From the NCBI RefSeq assembly GCF_000725345.1, contig NZ_CP008852.1, positions 4,084,001-4,148,000 of the forward strand: a DNA stretch of 64,000 nt, written 5' to 3'. The notes beneath the pieces are model-generated. The model did not search any database and had not been told where the DNA came from. It saw only the letters and a program-made list of their open reading frames with translations. The first letter of the stretch is position 1; every line of letters starts with the position of its first letter. Positions 1 through 8,497 of the stretch are shown piece by piece. The translations under genes were made by a program, and so were the position numbers. The DNA comes from Pelosinus sp. UFO1 (GTDB taxonomy: Bacteria > Bacillota > Negativicutes > DSM-13327).

Positions 1-559
1 TATAAATCAATGTTAAAATAATGCCAACCACAAGTGTTGTAATATGAATTGTTGTTCCACCAAAAAGATCTGGCACAAATCCATTGCTCATTTTTTGGAA
101 AACTTCCGGGTAAGGTCCTTTAGATTGGCCCTCTAACGCTGTCATTGTCAGTCCTCGAAAAATTAGCATCCCTGCTAATGTGACAATAAAGGCCGGAATT
201 TTAAAATAGGATATCCAATACCCCTGCCATGCCCCGGCAAGAGCTCCAATTAGCAAAGAAACAAGAATTCCAGGCACAACTCCAATTTTATTATCCACCA
301 TTAGGATTGCAGACATGGCGCCAACGAACGCTGCTATAGATCCTACTGATAAATCAATTTGAAAGGCTACGATAACCAGCAGCATTCCAATGGCAAGTAC
401 AAGTATATAACTATTCTGCTGAATAAGATTCGTTACGTTTAACGGTTTCAACAAGACTCCATTACTCGCTATTTCGAAAAATATCATAATGGATACGAGT
501 GCAATAACCATACCATATTCTCTAATATTATTTTTAAACATCTGTTTCAATGTTTCCAT
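1..559 (-). CDS. mmsB: Multiple-monosaccharide ABC transporter permease (partial)
   Basis: Inner-membrane permease of a CUT2-type sugar importer; about 186 N-terminal residues are visible and the frame stays open off the left edge, so the C-terminus is missing. Reading back from the ATG, a cytoplasmic start is followed by hydrophobic segments and the stretch FQIDLSVGSIAAFVGA, the signature region of BPD_transp_2 (RbsC/XylH/GguB) permeases. It has a clear ribosome site (GAGGAGGGATTGTC before the ATG) and lies 13 bp downstream of the ATPase gene, so it is the last visible gene of a binding protein-ATPase-permease operon. Assignment to the MmsB/GguB branch comes mainly from its partners. The family call is firm; the substrate is not known. 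Confidence 0.9.
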   Translation of the reverse strand, partial: METLKQMFKNNIREYGMVIALVSIMIFFEIASNGVLLKPLNVTNLIQQNSYILVLAIGMLLVIVAFQIDLSVGSIAAFVGAMSAILMVDNKIGVVPGILVSLLIGALAGAWQGYWISYFKIPAFIVTLAGMLIFRGLTMTALEGQSKGPYPEVFQKMSNGFVPDLFGGTTIHITTLVVGIILTLIY

Positions 560-572
560 GACAATCCCTCCT

Positions 573-2096
573 CTATTTATCAATTACGTATTTCATAATT
601 TTCTCTTGGGATGCTTCACTCCGGGAAAGTTCTCCAGTAATACTCCCCTCACTCATAACATAGATTCGATCGCACATTCCTAAAACCTCAGGAAGTTCAG
701 AAGAAATCAGCAAGATTCCCTTTCCCTCTTTAACTAACTGATTAATAATGTTGTAGATTTCAAATTTAGCTCCTACGTCAATCCCCCTTGTTGGTTCATC
801 CAAAATTAAAATATCCGGATTAGTAAAAATCCACTTACTCAAAACAACCTTTTGCTGATTTCCACCACTTAGATTTACAGTTTTCTGCAAAATACTAGAA
901 CACTTAATGTTCATCTTCTGACGGCTTTTTTCTGCCACGACGATTTCTTGATTCTCGTCCAGTACATGGTTCTTCGCGAGCTTCTCTAGATTTGCTAATG
1001 AAATGTTGGTCTTTATATCGTCATTTAAAATTAAGCCATACTGTTTTCGATCTTCTGTGACATAAGCGACGCCTTGTTCAATGGCGCTGCTTACATTCGG
1101 TAACTGTATTTCTTTTCCGTTTTTATATAAATGTCCACTTATCTTTTGGCCATAGGATTTACCAAATATGCTCATGGCTAACTCTGTTCTTCCCGCTCCC
1201 ATGAGCCCGGCAATCCCTACTACCTCGCCTTGTCTAATCGAAATATTTACATTATCAATCATTTTTCGTTCACCATGTAGAGGATGGTATACGTTCCAAT
1301 TCTTTACCTCGAAAATAACGTCACCAATCACTGTCTCTCTTTTGGGAAAACGGTCTGTTAATTCCCTGCCTACCATACCTTTGATGATCCGATCTTCCGT
1401 AATGTGATCTTCTTGAACCTGTAAGGTCTCTATGGTGGCTCCATCTCGCAAAATAGTAATCGAATCTGCAATCTTTGAAATTTCATTCAGCTTGTGTGAA
1501 ATAATAATAGAGGAGATTCCTTGCTTCTTAAAATCTAACAGGAGGTTTAATAAATTCTCACTATCATCTTCATTTAAAGAAGCCGTTGGTTCATCTAAAA
1601 TTAACAGCTGTACTTCTTTTGATAGTGCTTTTGCAATCTCAACTAATTGTTGTTTGCCAACACCTATATTAGTTATCAGTGTATTAGGTAATTCTTTGAG
1701 TCCCACTTTTACAAGTAATTCTTTTGTATTAACAGTCGTAGCGTGCCAGTCAATTAGACCGTTTTTTCCTTGTTCATTACCAAGAAAAATATTTTCTTCT
1801 ATGGATAAGTAAGGAATCAAGGCAAGTTCCTGATGAATAATAACAATTCCTAACTTTTCACTTTCTTTGATATTCTTAAATTCACATAACTGCCCATTAT
1901 AATGAATTTCTCCTGTATAGGACCCATGAGGATATACTCCACTTAAAACCTTCATTAAAGTGGATTTCCCTGCTCCATTCTCACCAACGAGTGCATGAAT
2001 TTCGCCCTTTTTCACCTCTAGATTTACATCATTAAGCGCTTTAACCCCTGGAAAGGTCTTCGTAATATTCTTCATCGCTAAAATAATATCTTCCAT
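573..2096 (-). CDS. mmsA: Multiple-monosaccharide ABC transporter ATP-binding protein
   Basis: Double-cassette ATPase energising a CUT2 sugar importer at the cytoplasmic face. The first cassette has Walker [10 protein letters not shown] at residues 38-46, signature [14 protein letters not shown] and Walker [12 protein letters not shown]. The second has the degenerate Walker [11 protein letters not shown] typical of this family, a canonical LSGGNQQKV signature and [12 protein letters not shown]. Length (507 aa) is normal for RbsA/XylG/GguA. The order binding protein, ATPase, permease matches the chvE-gguA-gguB operon. A 12-bp stem-loop lies between it and the binding-protein gene, which could lower its expression relative to that gene. 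Substrates in this family include xylose, arabinose, galactose and glucose; which applies here cannot be read from sequence. Confidence 0.95.
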   Translation of the reverse strand: MEDIILAMKNITKTFPGVKALNDVNLEVKKGEIHALVGENGAGKSTLMKVLSGVYPHGSYTGEIHYNGQLCEFKNIKESEKLGIVIIHQELALIPYLSIEENIFLGNEQGKNGLIDWHATTVNTKELLVKVGLKELPNTLITNIGVGKQQLVEIAKALSKEVQLLILDEPTASLNEDDSENLLNLLLDFKKQGISSIIISHKLNEISKIADSITILRDGATIETLQVQEDHITEDRIIKGMVGRELTDRFPKRETVIGDVIFEVKNWNVYHPLHGERKMIDNVNISIRQGEVVGIAGLMGAGRTELAMSIFGKSYGQKISGHLYKNGKEIQLPNVSSAIEQGVAYVTEDRKQYGLILNDDIKTNISLANLEKLAKNHVLDENQEIVVAEKSRQKMNIKCSSILQKTVNLSGGNQQKVVLSKWIFTNPDILILDEPTRGIDVGAKFEIYNIINQLVKEGKGILLISSELPEVLGMCDRIYVMSEGSITGELSRSEASQEKIMKYVIDK

Positions 2097-2145
2097 ATAT
2101 CCTCAACTCCTTCCCTCTCTCCCTCTTTCTAATATCCTATATACT

Positions 2146-2179
2146 AATGTAGTGATGACCTCTCAGCCATCACTACATT
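2146..2179 (-). other. Intercistronic stem-loop between binding protein and ATPase genes
   Basis: Perfect 12-bp inverted repeat (AATGTAGTGATG and its complement) with a 10-base loop, lying in the spacer after the binding-protein stop. There is no T-run on the transcribed strand, so it resembles an mRNA-protecting or attenuating hairpin rather than a full terminator. Such hairpins commonly keep the binding protein in excess over the ATPase and permease; that role is inferred. Confidence 0.7.
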
Positions 2180-2223
2180 ATCTTGACCTTACGATCCATT
2201 ATATGATAAAAAATTGAGCCCTA

Positions 2224-3312
2224 TTATTTAAGTTTATCTTCTGTATAATATCCGCTCTCAACTAGTATTTTCGCGTAGTTCGATTTATCTACAGAAACAG
2301 GAACTAAGAGATAAGAAGGTACTACTTTTACACCATTATTGTAGGTCTTATCATCATTGGTTTCTGCTTTTTTGCCATTTAATAATGCATCTACCATATC
2401 AACAGTTACTTTAGCAAGGTCTCTAGTATCTTTGAACACTGTCTGTGCTTGTTCACCCTTGATAATTGATTTAATAGAAGGTATTTCAGCATCCTGTCCT
2501 GTAACAATAGGCATTGGTTGACTTGGTGTACCATAACCAACCGCTTTTAAAGAAGAAAGGATACCAATACTAATACCATCATAAGGAGATAATACTGCAT
2601 CTACTTTAGCACCAGAATAATTCTTACTTAATAAATTATCCATTCTTGCCTGAGCAGTAGCACCATCCCATCTTAATGTAGCGCATACGCCCATGTCCAT
2701 TTGTCCACTTTTTACAATTAACTTCTTAGAATCGATATAAGGTTTCAGAACTGACATAGCGCCATCAAAAAACATGAACGCATTATTGTCATCAGGTGAT
2801 CCACCAAAAAGCTCAATATTAAAAGGTCCTTTACCTTCTTTTAAGCCTAGGCTTTTTTCAATGTAGGTAGCTTGTAAAACCCCTACTTTAAAATTATCAA
2901 AGGTTGCATAGTAATCTACATTTGGAGTCTTCTTAATTAAGCGGTCATAGGCTATGACCGGAATGTTTTTATCTTTTGCTTTTTGCAGTACATTCGTTAA
3001 AGATTCACCGTCAATGGATGCAACAACTAAAACATTAGCACCCTTTGTAATCATGTTTTCTATTTGGGCAAGTTGATTTTCTACATTGTCTTCCCCATAT
3101 TGCAAATCAGTTTCATACCCCTTGGCTTGCAGTTGTTTTACAATATTCTCACCATCTGCAATCCATCTTGCTGAAGACTTTGTTGGCATTGCGATACCTA
3201 CTTTTTTCTTACCACTAGCAGCCGAATTCGTTGATGAATTCGTACTTGATCCGCATGCTGCCAGCAAAAGTACCATAGCACACATGAGTAATAGAGCGAT
3301 CACCTTTTTCAT
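2224..3312 (-). CDS. chvE: Multiple-monosaccharide ABC transporter substrate-binding lipoprotein
   Basis: Extracytoplasmic sugar-binding lipoprotein of the importer, Peripla_BP_4 fold, 362 aa from the chosen start. The longer frame adds 12 residues (beginning MITEIKEEG), but the ATG at 3312 sits behind GAGGAGGGGG and opens a proper signal peptide, [13 protein letters not shown], ending in the lipobox LLAAC with the lipidated Cys near residue 20. A Ser/Thr/Asn linker follows. The mature part carries ChvE-type motifs such as [23 protein letters not shown] and [14 protein letters not shown]. The ChvE/MmsB-system call is strong; the exact sugar is open. Confidence 0.93.
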   Translation of the reverse strand: MKKVIALLLMCAMVLLLAACGSSTNSSTNSAASGKKKVGIAMPTKSSARWIADGENIVKQLQAKGYETDLQYGEDNVENQLAQIENMITKGANVLVVASIDGESLTNVLQKAKDKNIPVIAYDRLIKKTPNVDYYATFDNFKVGVLQATYIEKSLGLKEGKGPFNIELFGGSPDDNNAFMFFDGAMSVLKPYIDSKKLIVKSGQMDMGVCATLRWDGATAQARMDNLLSKNYSGAKVDAVLSPYDGISIGILSSLKAVGYGTPSQPMPIVTGQDAEIPSIKSIIKGEQAQTVFKDTRDLAKVTVDMVDALLNGKKAETNDDKTYNNGVKVVPSYLLVPVSVDKSNYAKILVESGYYTEDKLK

Positions 3313-3399
3313 TGAAAAATCCCCCTCCTCTTTTATCTCTGTAATCATGATCCTACAACTTTTCCTTTACCCCTATCACCTACTTTTGGCATATAGCCA

Positions 3400-3458
3400 T
3401 TTATAAAATTCTTTCTTATATCGGTAATTATCTGCCTTTTCCAAAAATACAGATAATT
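3400..3458 (-). promoter_or_regulatory. Candidate promoter and operator of the sugar ABC operon
   Basis: Reading the minus strand, TTACCG (3427-3422) and TATAAA (3405-3400) are separated by 16 bp, a plausible sigma-A promoter about 88 bp before the binding-protein start. An inverted repeat AATTATCTG/CAGATAATT (3426-3434 and 3450-3458, 15-bp gap) overlaps and extends upstream of the -35 and could be a regulator site. No regulator gene for this operon lies in the window. Confidence 0.45.
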
Positions 3459-3611
3459 TAAGTCATAGGATACTATCTTCAATGATCCCTTAAATCGCCT
3501 TATTTCTTAGAGTTGCTAACGATGTGGTCGGTTTTATATCTCTAAGTCCTAATTGCATTGATTTTTACTTTTTATAGATTCTACAGTATAACCCTAAAAT
3601 CCTGCTACAAT

Positions 3612-3637
3612 ATTTAAAAATTAATTAATTTTTAAAT
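3612..3637. promoter_or_regulatory. 26-bp perfect AT palindrome upstream of the secreted orphan gene
   Basis: The stretch is perfectly self-complementary over 26 bp, centred on TTAATTAA, about 100 bp before the secreted-protein start. Every base is A or T, so composition helps it form by chance, but the length is unusual. It could be a dimeric regulator site or a cruciform. The rest of the 425-bp spacer 3313-3737 shows no credible gene. Confidence 0.5.
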
Positions 3638-3737
3638 TAACTAATTCTTACTTTTAAATTCAGCTTTATTTTCCACGGATTGCAACGACGATAACATGGC
3701 AGACTAAAAATAAAAAACTTGTAAGGAGGATGATTAT

Positions 3738-4361
3738 ATGGAAAAAAAGTTATCAAAACGTAAAATGCTGCGCCGTAAATATAAACATTATGCTGCAGCG
3801 TTAGCAGGAGCCGCTATTCTGACAGGCGTTGCGCTCCCTGGTATCCCCGTTGCCAAAACTTTTGCTGCTGAAAATCCTACAACGCCTCCTACTGCAACAG
3901 AGCAAACAACACTTGTTACGAATAATGATCAAAGAGTGGTTACAGCAGATAGAGATTACCCCTTACGACTCAGAGATAACTACGGTTGGCATAAACACGA
4001 TCGCAGCTGGCCTGGTTCAGATGATAACCAAGCTTTATATAAAGATGGACAAATCTATTATCGAAATGACAACAATCGTTATAACGACTGGGACAATGAT
4101 TATGCTTACTACAACAATAGCCCTGTATCTTTTATAAAATCCCTCGCTTCCAATTATGGATTTGATCAGTACCAAGATTCCTTTAGGCTTCTTTTTCAAT
4201 CAAATAACCAAGCCACCGTTCAAGTAATAAAAAATGAAACTGGACAACGATTCAAAGTAGATCTAGAAAGGGATGGCGATGGAGATTGGACAATTGTCGC
4301 TATACGAGGAATTGGTGATGCTTACCACCCAGCAACTTACCATTCTGTGGGAAGAAGCTAA
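3738..4361 (+). CDS. Secreted orphan protein, Asp/Asn/Tyr-rich
   Basis: I do not recognise a family. The 207-aa product has a very basic N-terminus (MEKKLSKRKMLRRKYKHY), a hydrophobic stretch AAALAGAAILTGVAL and a likely signal-peptidase site near AKTFAAEN, so it should be exported. Residues about 45-60 are Thr/Pro-rich. Residues about 75-130 are dense in Asp, Asn, Tyr and Trp, and the last 80 residues look like a compact fold (RFKVDLERDGDGDWTIVAI). TAAGGAGG stands 9 bases before the ATG, making the start secure. It is monocistronic, with a large upstream spacer holding a 26-bp palindrome. Acidic Asp/Asn patches could bind divalent cations or surface polymers, but that is speculation. Confidence 0.75.
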   Translation: MEKKLSKRKMLRRKYKHYAAALAGAAILTGVALPGIPVAKTFAAENPTTPPTATEQTTLVTNNDQRVVTADRDYPLRLRDNYGWHKHDRSWPGSDDNQALYKDGQIYYRNDNNRYNDWDNDYAYYNNSPVSFIKSLASNYGFDQYQDSFRLLFQSNNQATVQVIKNETGQRFKVDLERDGDGDWTIVAIRGIGDAYHPATYHSVGRS

Positions 4362-4367
4362 ATCAGC

Positions 4368-4605
4368 ATAAGAAAAACGCTACGCGTCCTTTTAAAAGAT
4401 AGACGTTTTGAAACACAAAGACACAAAGCCGCTTACGCGGACACGGAGAGCACAGAGGGGTAGAATAAAAATGTCTCTGTGTTCTTTGTGCATCTTTGTG
4501 TTCTCTGTGTTTAACGTACTCTTTTGTGTGCTGCACCGCAGCATTGCGTCTTTGTGGTTCAATGGTTTTACCCCAAAAAACTTATACTTTCTGATTCCGT
4601 AAAAA
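4368..4605. repeat. 238-bp dispersed repeat, copy 1
   Basis: Matches the copy at 39581-39818 at 237 of 238 positions; the single difference is G4450 here and A39663 there. The repeat starts ATAAGAAAAACGC and ends CTTTCTGATTCCGTAAAAA. Its interior contains tandem ACAAAG/CTTTGTG-type words that fold into a long imperfect hairpin; inner arms GAgCACAGAG and CTCTGTGTTC. The single substitution keeps a G-U pair, so the stem survives. A 64-codon frame spans it but has no ribosome site or protein-like composition. The right end abuts an intrinsic terminator. Confidence 0.9.
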
Positions 4606-4643
4606 AAATCTCCTATAGAAATTATTTCTACAGGAGATTTTTT
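4603..4643. terminator. Bidirectional intrinsic terminator
   Basis: Stem with arms AAAAAATCTCCT and AGGAGATTTTTT plus an inner TAGAAA/TTTCTA pairing, loop TTA, one A-C mismatch. It has T-runs on both strands and lies between the secreted orphan gene and the convergent MacB-type permease. Its A-tract is continuous with the end of the 238-bp repeat. Confidence 0.9.
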
Positions 4644-4664
4644 ATGCTATAGACCCCATATTAT

Positions 4665-5882
4665 TTATTCATATCGTAGTGCATCAATAGGATCCAGTAA
4701 TGCAGCCTTACGAGCAGGATAAATTCCGAAAAATAATCCAATCATTACAGAAATAGTAAATGCCCCAAAGATAGCAATGTAGGAAATTACTGTATTCCAA
4801 CCTGCTACCAGAGAAACGATACGAGCTCCTACTACACCGAGAAAAATACCCAGTAATCCTCCGGTGACACCAATCACTACGGCTTCTATGATAAATTGAA
4901 GTAAGATATTTTTATAAGTTGCGCCCAGGGCTTTTCGTATTCCTATTTCGCGAGTCCTTTCTGTTACAGAGACTAACATGATATTCATAATACCAATACC
5001 ACCGACTAATAATGAAATCGCTGCAACACTTCCCAAAAATAAGGTAAGGGTCCCAGTCGTCTCTTTCATGGTGGTCATAAGTGATGTAAGATTCCGAACT
5101 GTAAAATCATCTGTAGTATTTTGCGCTAAGTGATGACGCGATCTGAGTAATGTAGCAACGTCTTCTTGCACTTTATCCATGATTTCATCATTCTCTACCT
5201 GTATATTAATATTGTGTACATAAGATATACCCATCAGACGTTCTTGCGCTGTGGTTAAAGGTACAATGACCACATCATCCTGATCAGACCCCATAGATGA
5301 CTGCCCCTTACTGCCCAGTACCCCTATTACGCGAAAAGGAGCCTGACCAATGCGTATCGTCTGCCCTACAGGACTAACCCCTCCAAATAAATTAGTGGCT
5401 ACTGTTTCACCAATCACAGCAACTCGTGCTCGTGTATCTTCGTCACTTGTACTAAAAAACGTTCCGGATGCAACCTCAAAATTGCGTATTGTTAAAAATT
5501 CGGGGGTAGTGCCCTGGACACTGGTTTTCCAGTTTTGATTCCCATAAATAATCTGGAATTGTTGACTGACAGCAGGTGCTACAGCATTTACTCCACTTAC
5601 TTGTTGACTAATGGCTTTCCCATCTTGCTTTGTTAACGTGATATTCGATCCAGCTGCCAAACGCACGCCCCCTGAAGGTGAATTCGATCCTGGCGTAACG
5701 ATAAGAAGATTGCTCCCTAAACCTGCAATGGAATTTTGCACCTTTTGCTGCACTCCAAGCCCAAGGGATACCATGGCAACAACAGCACCTACACCAATAA
5801 TAATTCCCAGCATTGTAAGGATGGCTCTGAGCTTATTGGCTTTCAGCCCTTCAAAAGCAATTAAAACGCTTTCCCAGAACAT
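4665..5882 (-). CDS. MacB/YknZ-type ABC exporter permease
   Basis: FtsX-like permease of a three-component exporter, 405 aa. A first membrane segment lies near residues 20-45 (LTMLGIIIGVGAVVAMVSLG), followed by a large extracytoplasmic MacB_PCD domain to about residue 270, then three membrane segments; the loop TERTREIGIRKALGA is the family's hallmark. The ATPase is a separate gene, as in YknXYZ, not fused as in E. coli MacB. The start overlaps the ATPase stop by about 20 bp, indicating translational coupling. Substrate unknown; homologues export peptides, macrolides or lipoprotein-like molecules. Confidence 0.93.
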   Translation of the reverse strand: MFWESVLIAFEGLKANKLRAILTMLGIIIGVGAVVAMVSLGLGVQQKVQNSIAGLGSNLLIVTPGSNSPSGGVRLAAGSNITLTKQDGKAISQQVSGVNAVAPAVSQQFQIIYGNQNWKTSVQGTTPEFLTIRNFEVASGTFFSTSDEDTRARVAVIGETVATNLFGGVSPVGQTIRIGQAPFRVIGVLGSKGQSSMGSDQDDVVIVPLTTAQERLMGISYVHNINIQVENDEIMDKVQEDVATLLRSRHHLAQNTTDDFTVRNLTSLMTTMKETTGTLTLFLGSVAAISLLVGGIGIMNIMLVSVTERTREIGIRKALGATYKNILLQFIIEAVVIGVTGGLLGIFLGVVGARIVSLVAGWNTVISYIAIFGAFTISVMIGLFFGIYPARKAALLDPIDALRYE

Positions 5883-6571
5883 AGTCTCGCCTCCTTACCC
5901 TTTTCATCACGAACAATTTTACCATCTCGAACATGAAGGATCCGACGTGTGAATGCAGCAATTTCAGGTTCATGGGTGACTAAGATAATCGTTCGCCCTT
6001 GGCTGTTTAGATTACAAAAGATCTCCATAATTTCATTGCCCGATTTCGTGTCTAGATTACCTGTAGGTTCATCAGCCATAATAATTGCTGGATTATTAAC
6101 TAACGATCGAGCAATTGCCACCCGTTGCCTTTGACCGCCTGATAATTCATTAGGACGATGATCTTTACGTTCTTCTAGACCAACCATAGCGAGTGCTTGA
6201 GCCGCCGTTTCCATTCGTGCCTTCTTATCCACACCCGCATAGACCATAGGTAGCGCAACATTTTGTAAAGCCGACATCCTGGGCAGCAGATTGAAATTTT
6301 GAAATACAAAACCAATCTTTTTGTTGCGAGTAGCTGCCAGTTCGTCCCCATTAAGTTTTGCAACTTCTTGCCCGTCGATTCGATAAGATCCACTACTAGG
6401 AATATCAAGACAACCTAATATGTTCATTAATGTTGATTTTCCTGATCCTGACGGGCCCATAATAGCCGTCAATTCTCCAGGAGCAATCGATAAATTAACT
6501 CCTGCTAATGCACGTACTATGGTATCTCCCATAGAATATTCTTTTGTGACATTTTCTAAATGAATTGTCAT
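5861..6571 (-). CDS. MacB/YknY/LolD-type ABC exporter ATPase
   Basis: Cytoplasmic ATPase of the exporter, 236 aa, single cassette. Walker A GPSGSGKST near residues 40-48, signature LSGGQRQRVAIARSL, Walker B IIMADEPTGNLD and switch LVTHEP are all intact. It sits between the membrane-fusion protein gene (15 bp upstream) and the permease gene (overlapping), so the three are one transcript. The family is well defined; the exported substrate is not. Confidence 0.95.
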   Translation of the reverse strand: MTIHLENVTKEYSMGDTIVRALAGVNLSIAPGELTAIMGPSGSGKSTLMNILGCLDIPSSGSYRIDGQEVAKLNGDELAATRNKKIGFVFQNFNLLPRMSALQNVALPMVYAGVDKKARMETAAQALAMVGLEERKDHRPNELSGGQRQRVAIARSLVNNPAIIMADEPTGNLDTKSGNEIMEIFCNLNSQGRTIILVTHEPEIAAFTRRILHVRDGKIVRDEKGKEARLCSGKAF

Positions 6572-6586
6572 ACTATTCTCCTCACT

Positions 6587-7660
6587 TTATATTGGAGGCG
6601 GTGGCCCTTGATTTTGAGTAGTGGCCGTTGTACGTGCTTTAGCTACTGGTAATACAATGACATCACCTTCATTTAACCCACTACGTATCTCCACCTTTTC
6701 ATCATCACTCAATCCAATGTTTACTGGCGCCCTCTGCTGTACACCATTTACTATTAATTGTACGTATTTTTGTCCCTTTTCCTCTTTAACAGCCGCTAGG
6801 GGGGCAACCAATACATTCTTGCTCTCTCCAGCTTTTATTGTTACTCTCGCAGTCATCGTTGGGTATAACAGGTTTTCTGCAGAGTCCACGTCGACATAGA
6901 CAGGGTAATATACAACATTAGACGAGGTTGTTGCACTTCGCGAAATACGTGTCACTTTCCCCGTAAAGGTTTGAGTAGTATAAGAATCCACAGTGAAAGA
7001 AACCTCTTGCCCCATCTTCACCCGACCAATATCTGATTCATCCACTAAAACCTTAATTTGCATTTTTGACATATCCGCAATAGTCATAATAACTTGGGGG
7101 GTAGAAATCCCTTGGGCTACAGTCTGCCCAGCAGGTGTAGGCGTGCCAATTACCATACCATCAATCGGCGCTGTAATCACATAATATCCTAACTGGGATG
7201 CGTTGCTATTATATGTAGATTGGGCTACAAGGAAATTGGTACGATCCGTGTCTAGTTGCTGCAATGCCTCTGCACCAATCGCTGCTAATTTCTTACTACG
7301 TTCATAAGTAGCAGCATAATTTTCCATTTGGGCTTGATATTGAGCAATTTGTGCTTTGATCGTTGTGTCATCCAGTACAACCAAAACCTGCCCCTTTTTC
7401 ACCATATCATTTTCTTTTACTCTGAGTTCACTAATCAGCCCTGTTACCCGGGAACTAATATCGACTGAATTCACTGCAGAAATGGTTCCCGTTGCAGAAA
7501 TAGCTTCTATTACATCACCCCGCCCGATGGTCACCCTTGTTCCTGCAACAACAGGGATGCTACTTTTTTTGAAGTATAATGCACCGCCACCTCCTAGGCA
7601 TGCTAGAACGACTAAAAATATAATTGATTTTTTATATTGCTTAATTTTTTGCCAAATCAT
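6587..7660 (-). CDS. Membrane-fusion (MacA/YknX/HlyD-type) exporter subunit
   Basis: Adaptor anchored by one N-terminal membrane segment (SIIFLVVLACLGGGGALYF, residues about 13-31), 357 aa. It has the biotinyl-lipoyl halves typical of RND_mfp proteins (VTGLISELRVKENDMVKKGQ and APIDGMVIGTPTPAGQ) around a coiled-coil hairpin, then beta-barrel and membrane-proximal parts. The C-terminus ends in a Pro-rich tail, GPPPPI. First gene of the exporter operon, divergent from the response-regulator gene with a 171-bp shared control region. No TolC-like outer-membrane gene is nearby. Confidence 0.93.
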   Translation of the reverse strand: MIWQKIKQYKKSIIFLVVLACLGGGGALYFKKSSIPVVAGTRVTIGRGDVIEAISATGTISAVNSVDISSRVTGLISELRVKENDMVKKGQVLVVLDDTTIKAQIAQYQAQMENYAATYERSKKLAAIGAEALQQLDTDRTNFLVAQSTYNSNASQLGYYVITAPIDGMVIGTPTPAGQTVAQGISTPQVIMTIADMSKMQIKVLVDESDIGRVKMGQEVSFTVDSYTTQTFTGKVTRISRSATTSSNVVYYPVYVDVDSAENLLYPTMTARVTIKAGESKNVLVAPLAAVKEEKGQKYVQLIVNGVQQRAPVNIGLSDDEKVEIRSGLNEGDVIVLPVAKARTTATTQNQGPPPPI

Positions 7661-7721
7661 AGTATCACTGCTTTCATACTTTTTTGCCTACCAATTACCT
7701 ATTTTTAATTATGAAGGATAA

Positions 7722-7740
7722 TTGTTACAGTTTTGTTACA
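7722..7740 (+). promoter_or_regulatory. Direct-repeat operator candidate for the adjacent response regulator
   Basis: Two GTTACA words (7724-7729 and 7735-7740) are spaced exactly 11 bp apart, one DNA turn, as expected for tandem binding of OmpR/PhoB-type regulators. The pair lies about 25 bp upstream of the -35 of the regulator promoter and between the two divergent genes. The same 11-bp-spaced (G/A)TTACA words occur at 10008-10035 before the secreted-protein gene. Confidence 0.6.
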
Positions 7741-7764
7741 AAACTTTATAAATGTAGCAATTCA

Positions 7765-7793
7765 TTGACATCTTCCTTGATACTCTTTATTCT
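7765..7793 (+). promoter_or_regulatory. Sigma-A promoter of the two-component operon
   Basis: Exact TTGACA (7765-7770), 17-bp spacer, TATTCT (7788-7793). The predicted transcript starts near 7800, giving a leader of about 32 bases before the TTG start. Confidence 0.7.
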
Positions 7794-7831
7794 AAAATAG
7801 AAATATTAAATTTCTAAGGGAGGTTGACTTC

Positions 7832-8497
7832 TTGAAAAAAACAATTTTAATCGTTGATGATGAACTACGTATTAGAAAATTGATAACTGATTTTTTAGTG
7901 AGGGAAGGCTACAGCACCCTAGAAGCTGGTGATGGACTTCTCGCACTAGAACTTTTGGCAAAAGAACATATTGATTTAGTTATTTTAGATGTTATGATGC
8001 CAGAACATGATGGCTGGACAGTGTGTAGGGAAATTAGGAAAAAAAGTAATATTCCTGTCATTATGCTTACAGCAAAAGGGGAAGAAGTGGATCAACTTTT
8101 TGCCTTTGAGATTGGTGCCGATGAATATGTCACAAAGCCTTTTAGCCCGAAGGTTCTAACAGCACGAGTCAACGCTTTGTTTCGCCGCATAGAAGGAGAG
8201 AAAGCCACTGTGTATAACGGATTGCAAATCAATACAACCGCCCGCCAAGTATCCATTGATGAACAGTCCTTAGATTTAAGTCCGAAAGAATATGACCTAC
8301 TAGCCTATTTAACAGAAAACAGCGGCAAAGCCTTAAGTCGCCAGCAAATTTTAAACCAAGTATGGAGCTATGATTATTTCGGTGACCTACGCACTGTAGA
8401 TACTCATATTAACAGACTTAGAACAAAACTAGGAGAGAAAAGCACCCTTGTGCAAACCATAAGAGGCTACGGATACCGATTTGAGGTTGAAAAATGA
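7832..8497 (+). CDS. OmpR/PhoB-family response regulator
   Basis: DNA-binding response regulator, 221 aa. Receiver domain residues 1-115 with the acidic pair D9/D10, phosphoacceptor D53 (VILDVMMP), T/K switch residues in LTAKG and TKPFSP; winged helix residues about 125-220 ending TIRGYGYRFE. The TTG start has AAGGGAGG 8 bases upstream. Its stop overlaps the kinase start by 4 bp (ATGA), so the two are coupled. Divergence from the exporter and the shared GTTACA repeats suggest it controls the exporter operon and itself. Confidence 0.95.
   Translation: MKKTILIVDDELRIRKLITDFLVREGYSTLEAGDGLLALELLAKEHIDLVILDVMMPEHDGWTVCREIRKKSNIPVIMLTAKGEEVDQLFAFEIGADEYVTKPFSPKVLTARVNALFRRIEGEKATVYNGLQINTTARQVSIDEQSLDLSPKEYDLLAYLTENSGKALSRQQILNQVWSYDYFGDLRTVDTHINRLRTKLGEKSTLVQTIRGYGYRFEVEK

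Noticed and set aside
4408-4602. 64-codon frame inside repeat copy 1, also present in copy 2 at 39621-39815
   Set aside because: The frame exists only because the repeat is copied; there is no ribosome site, the product is low in ordinary protein features, and the DNA is explained by a hairpin-forming repeat.
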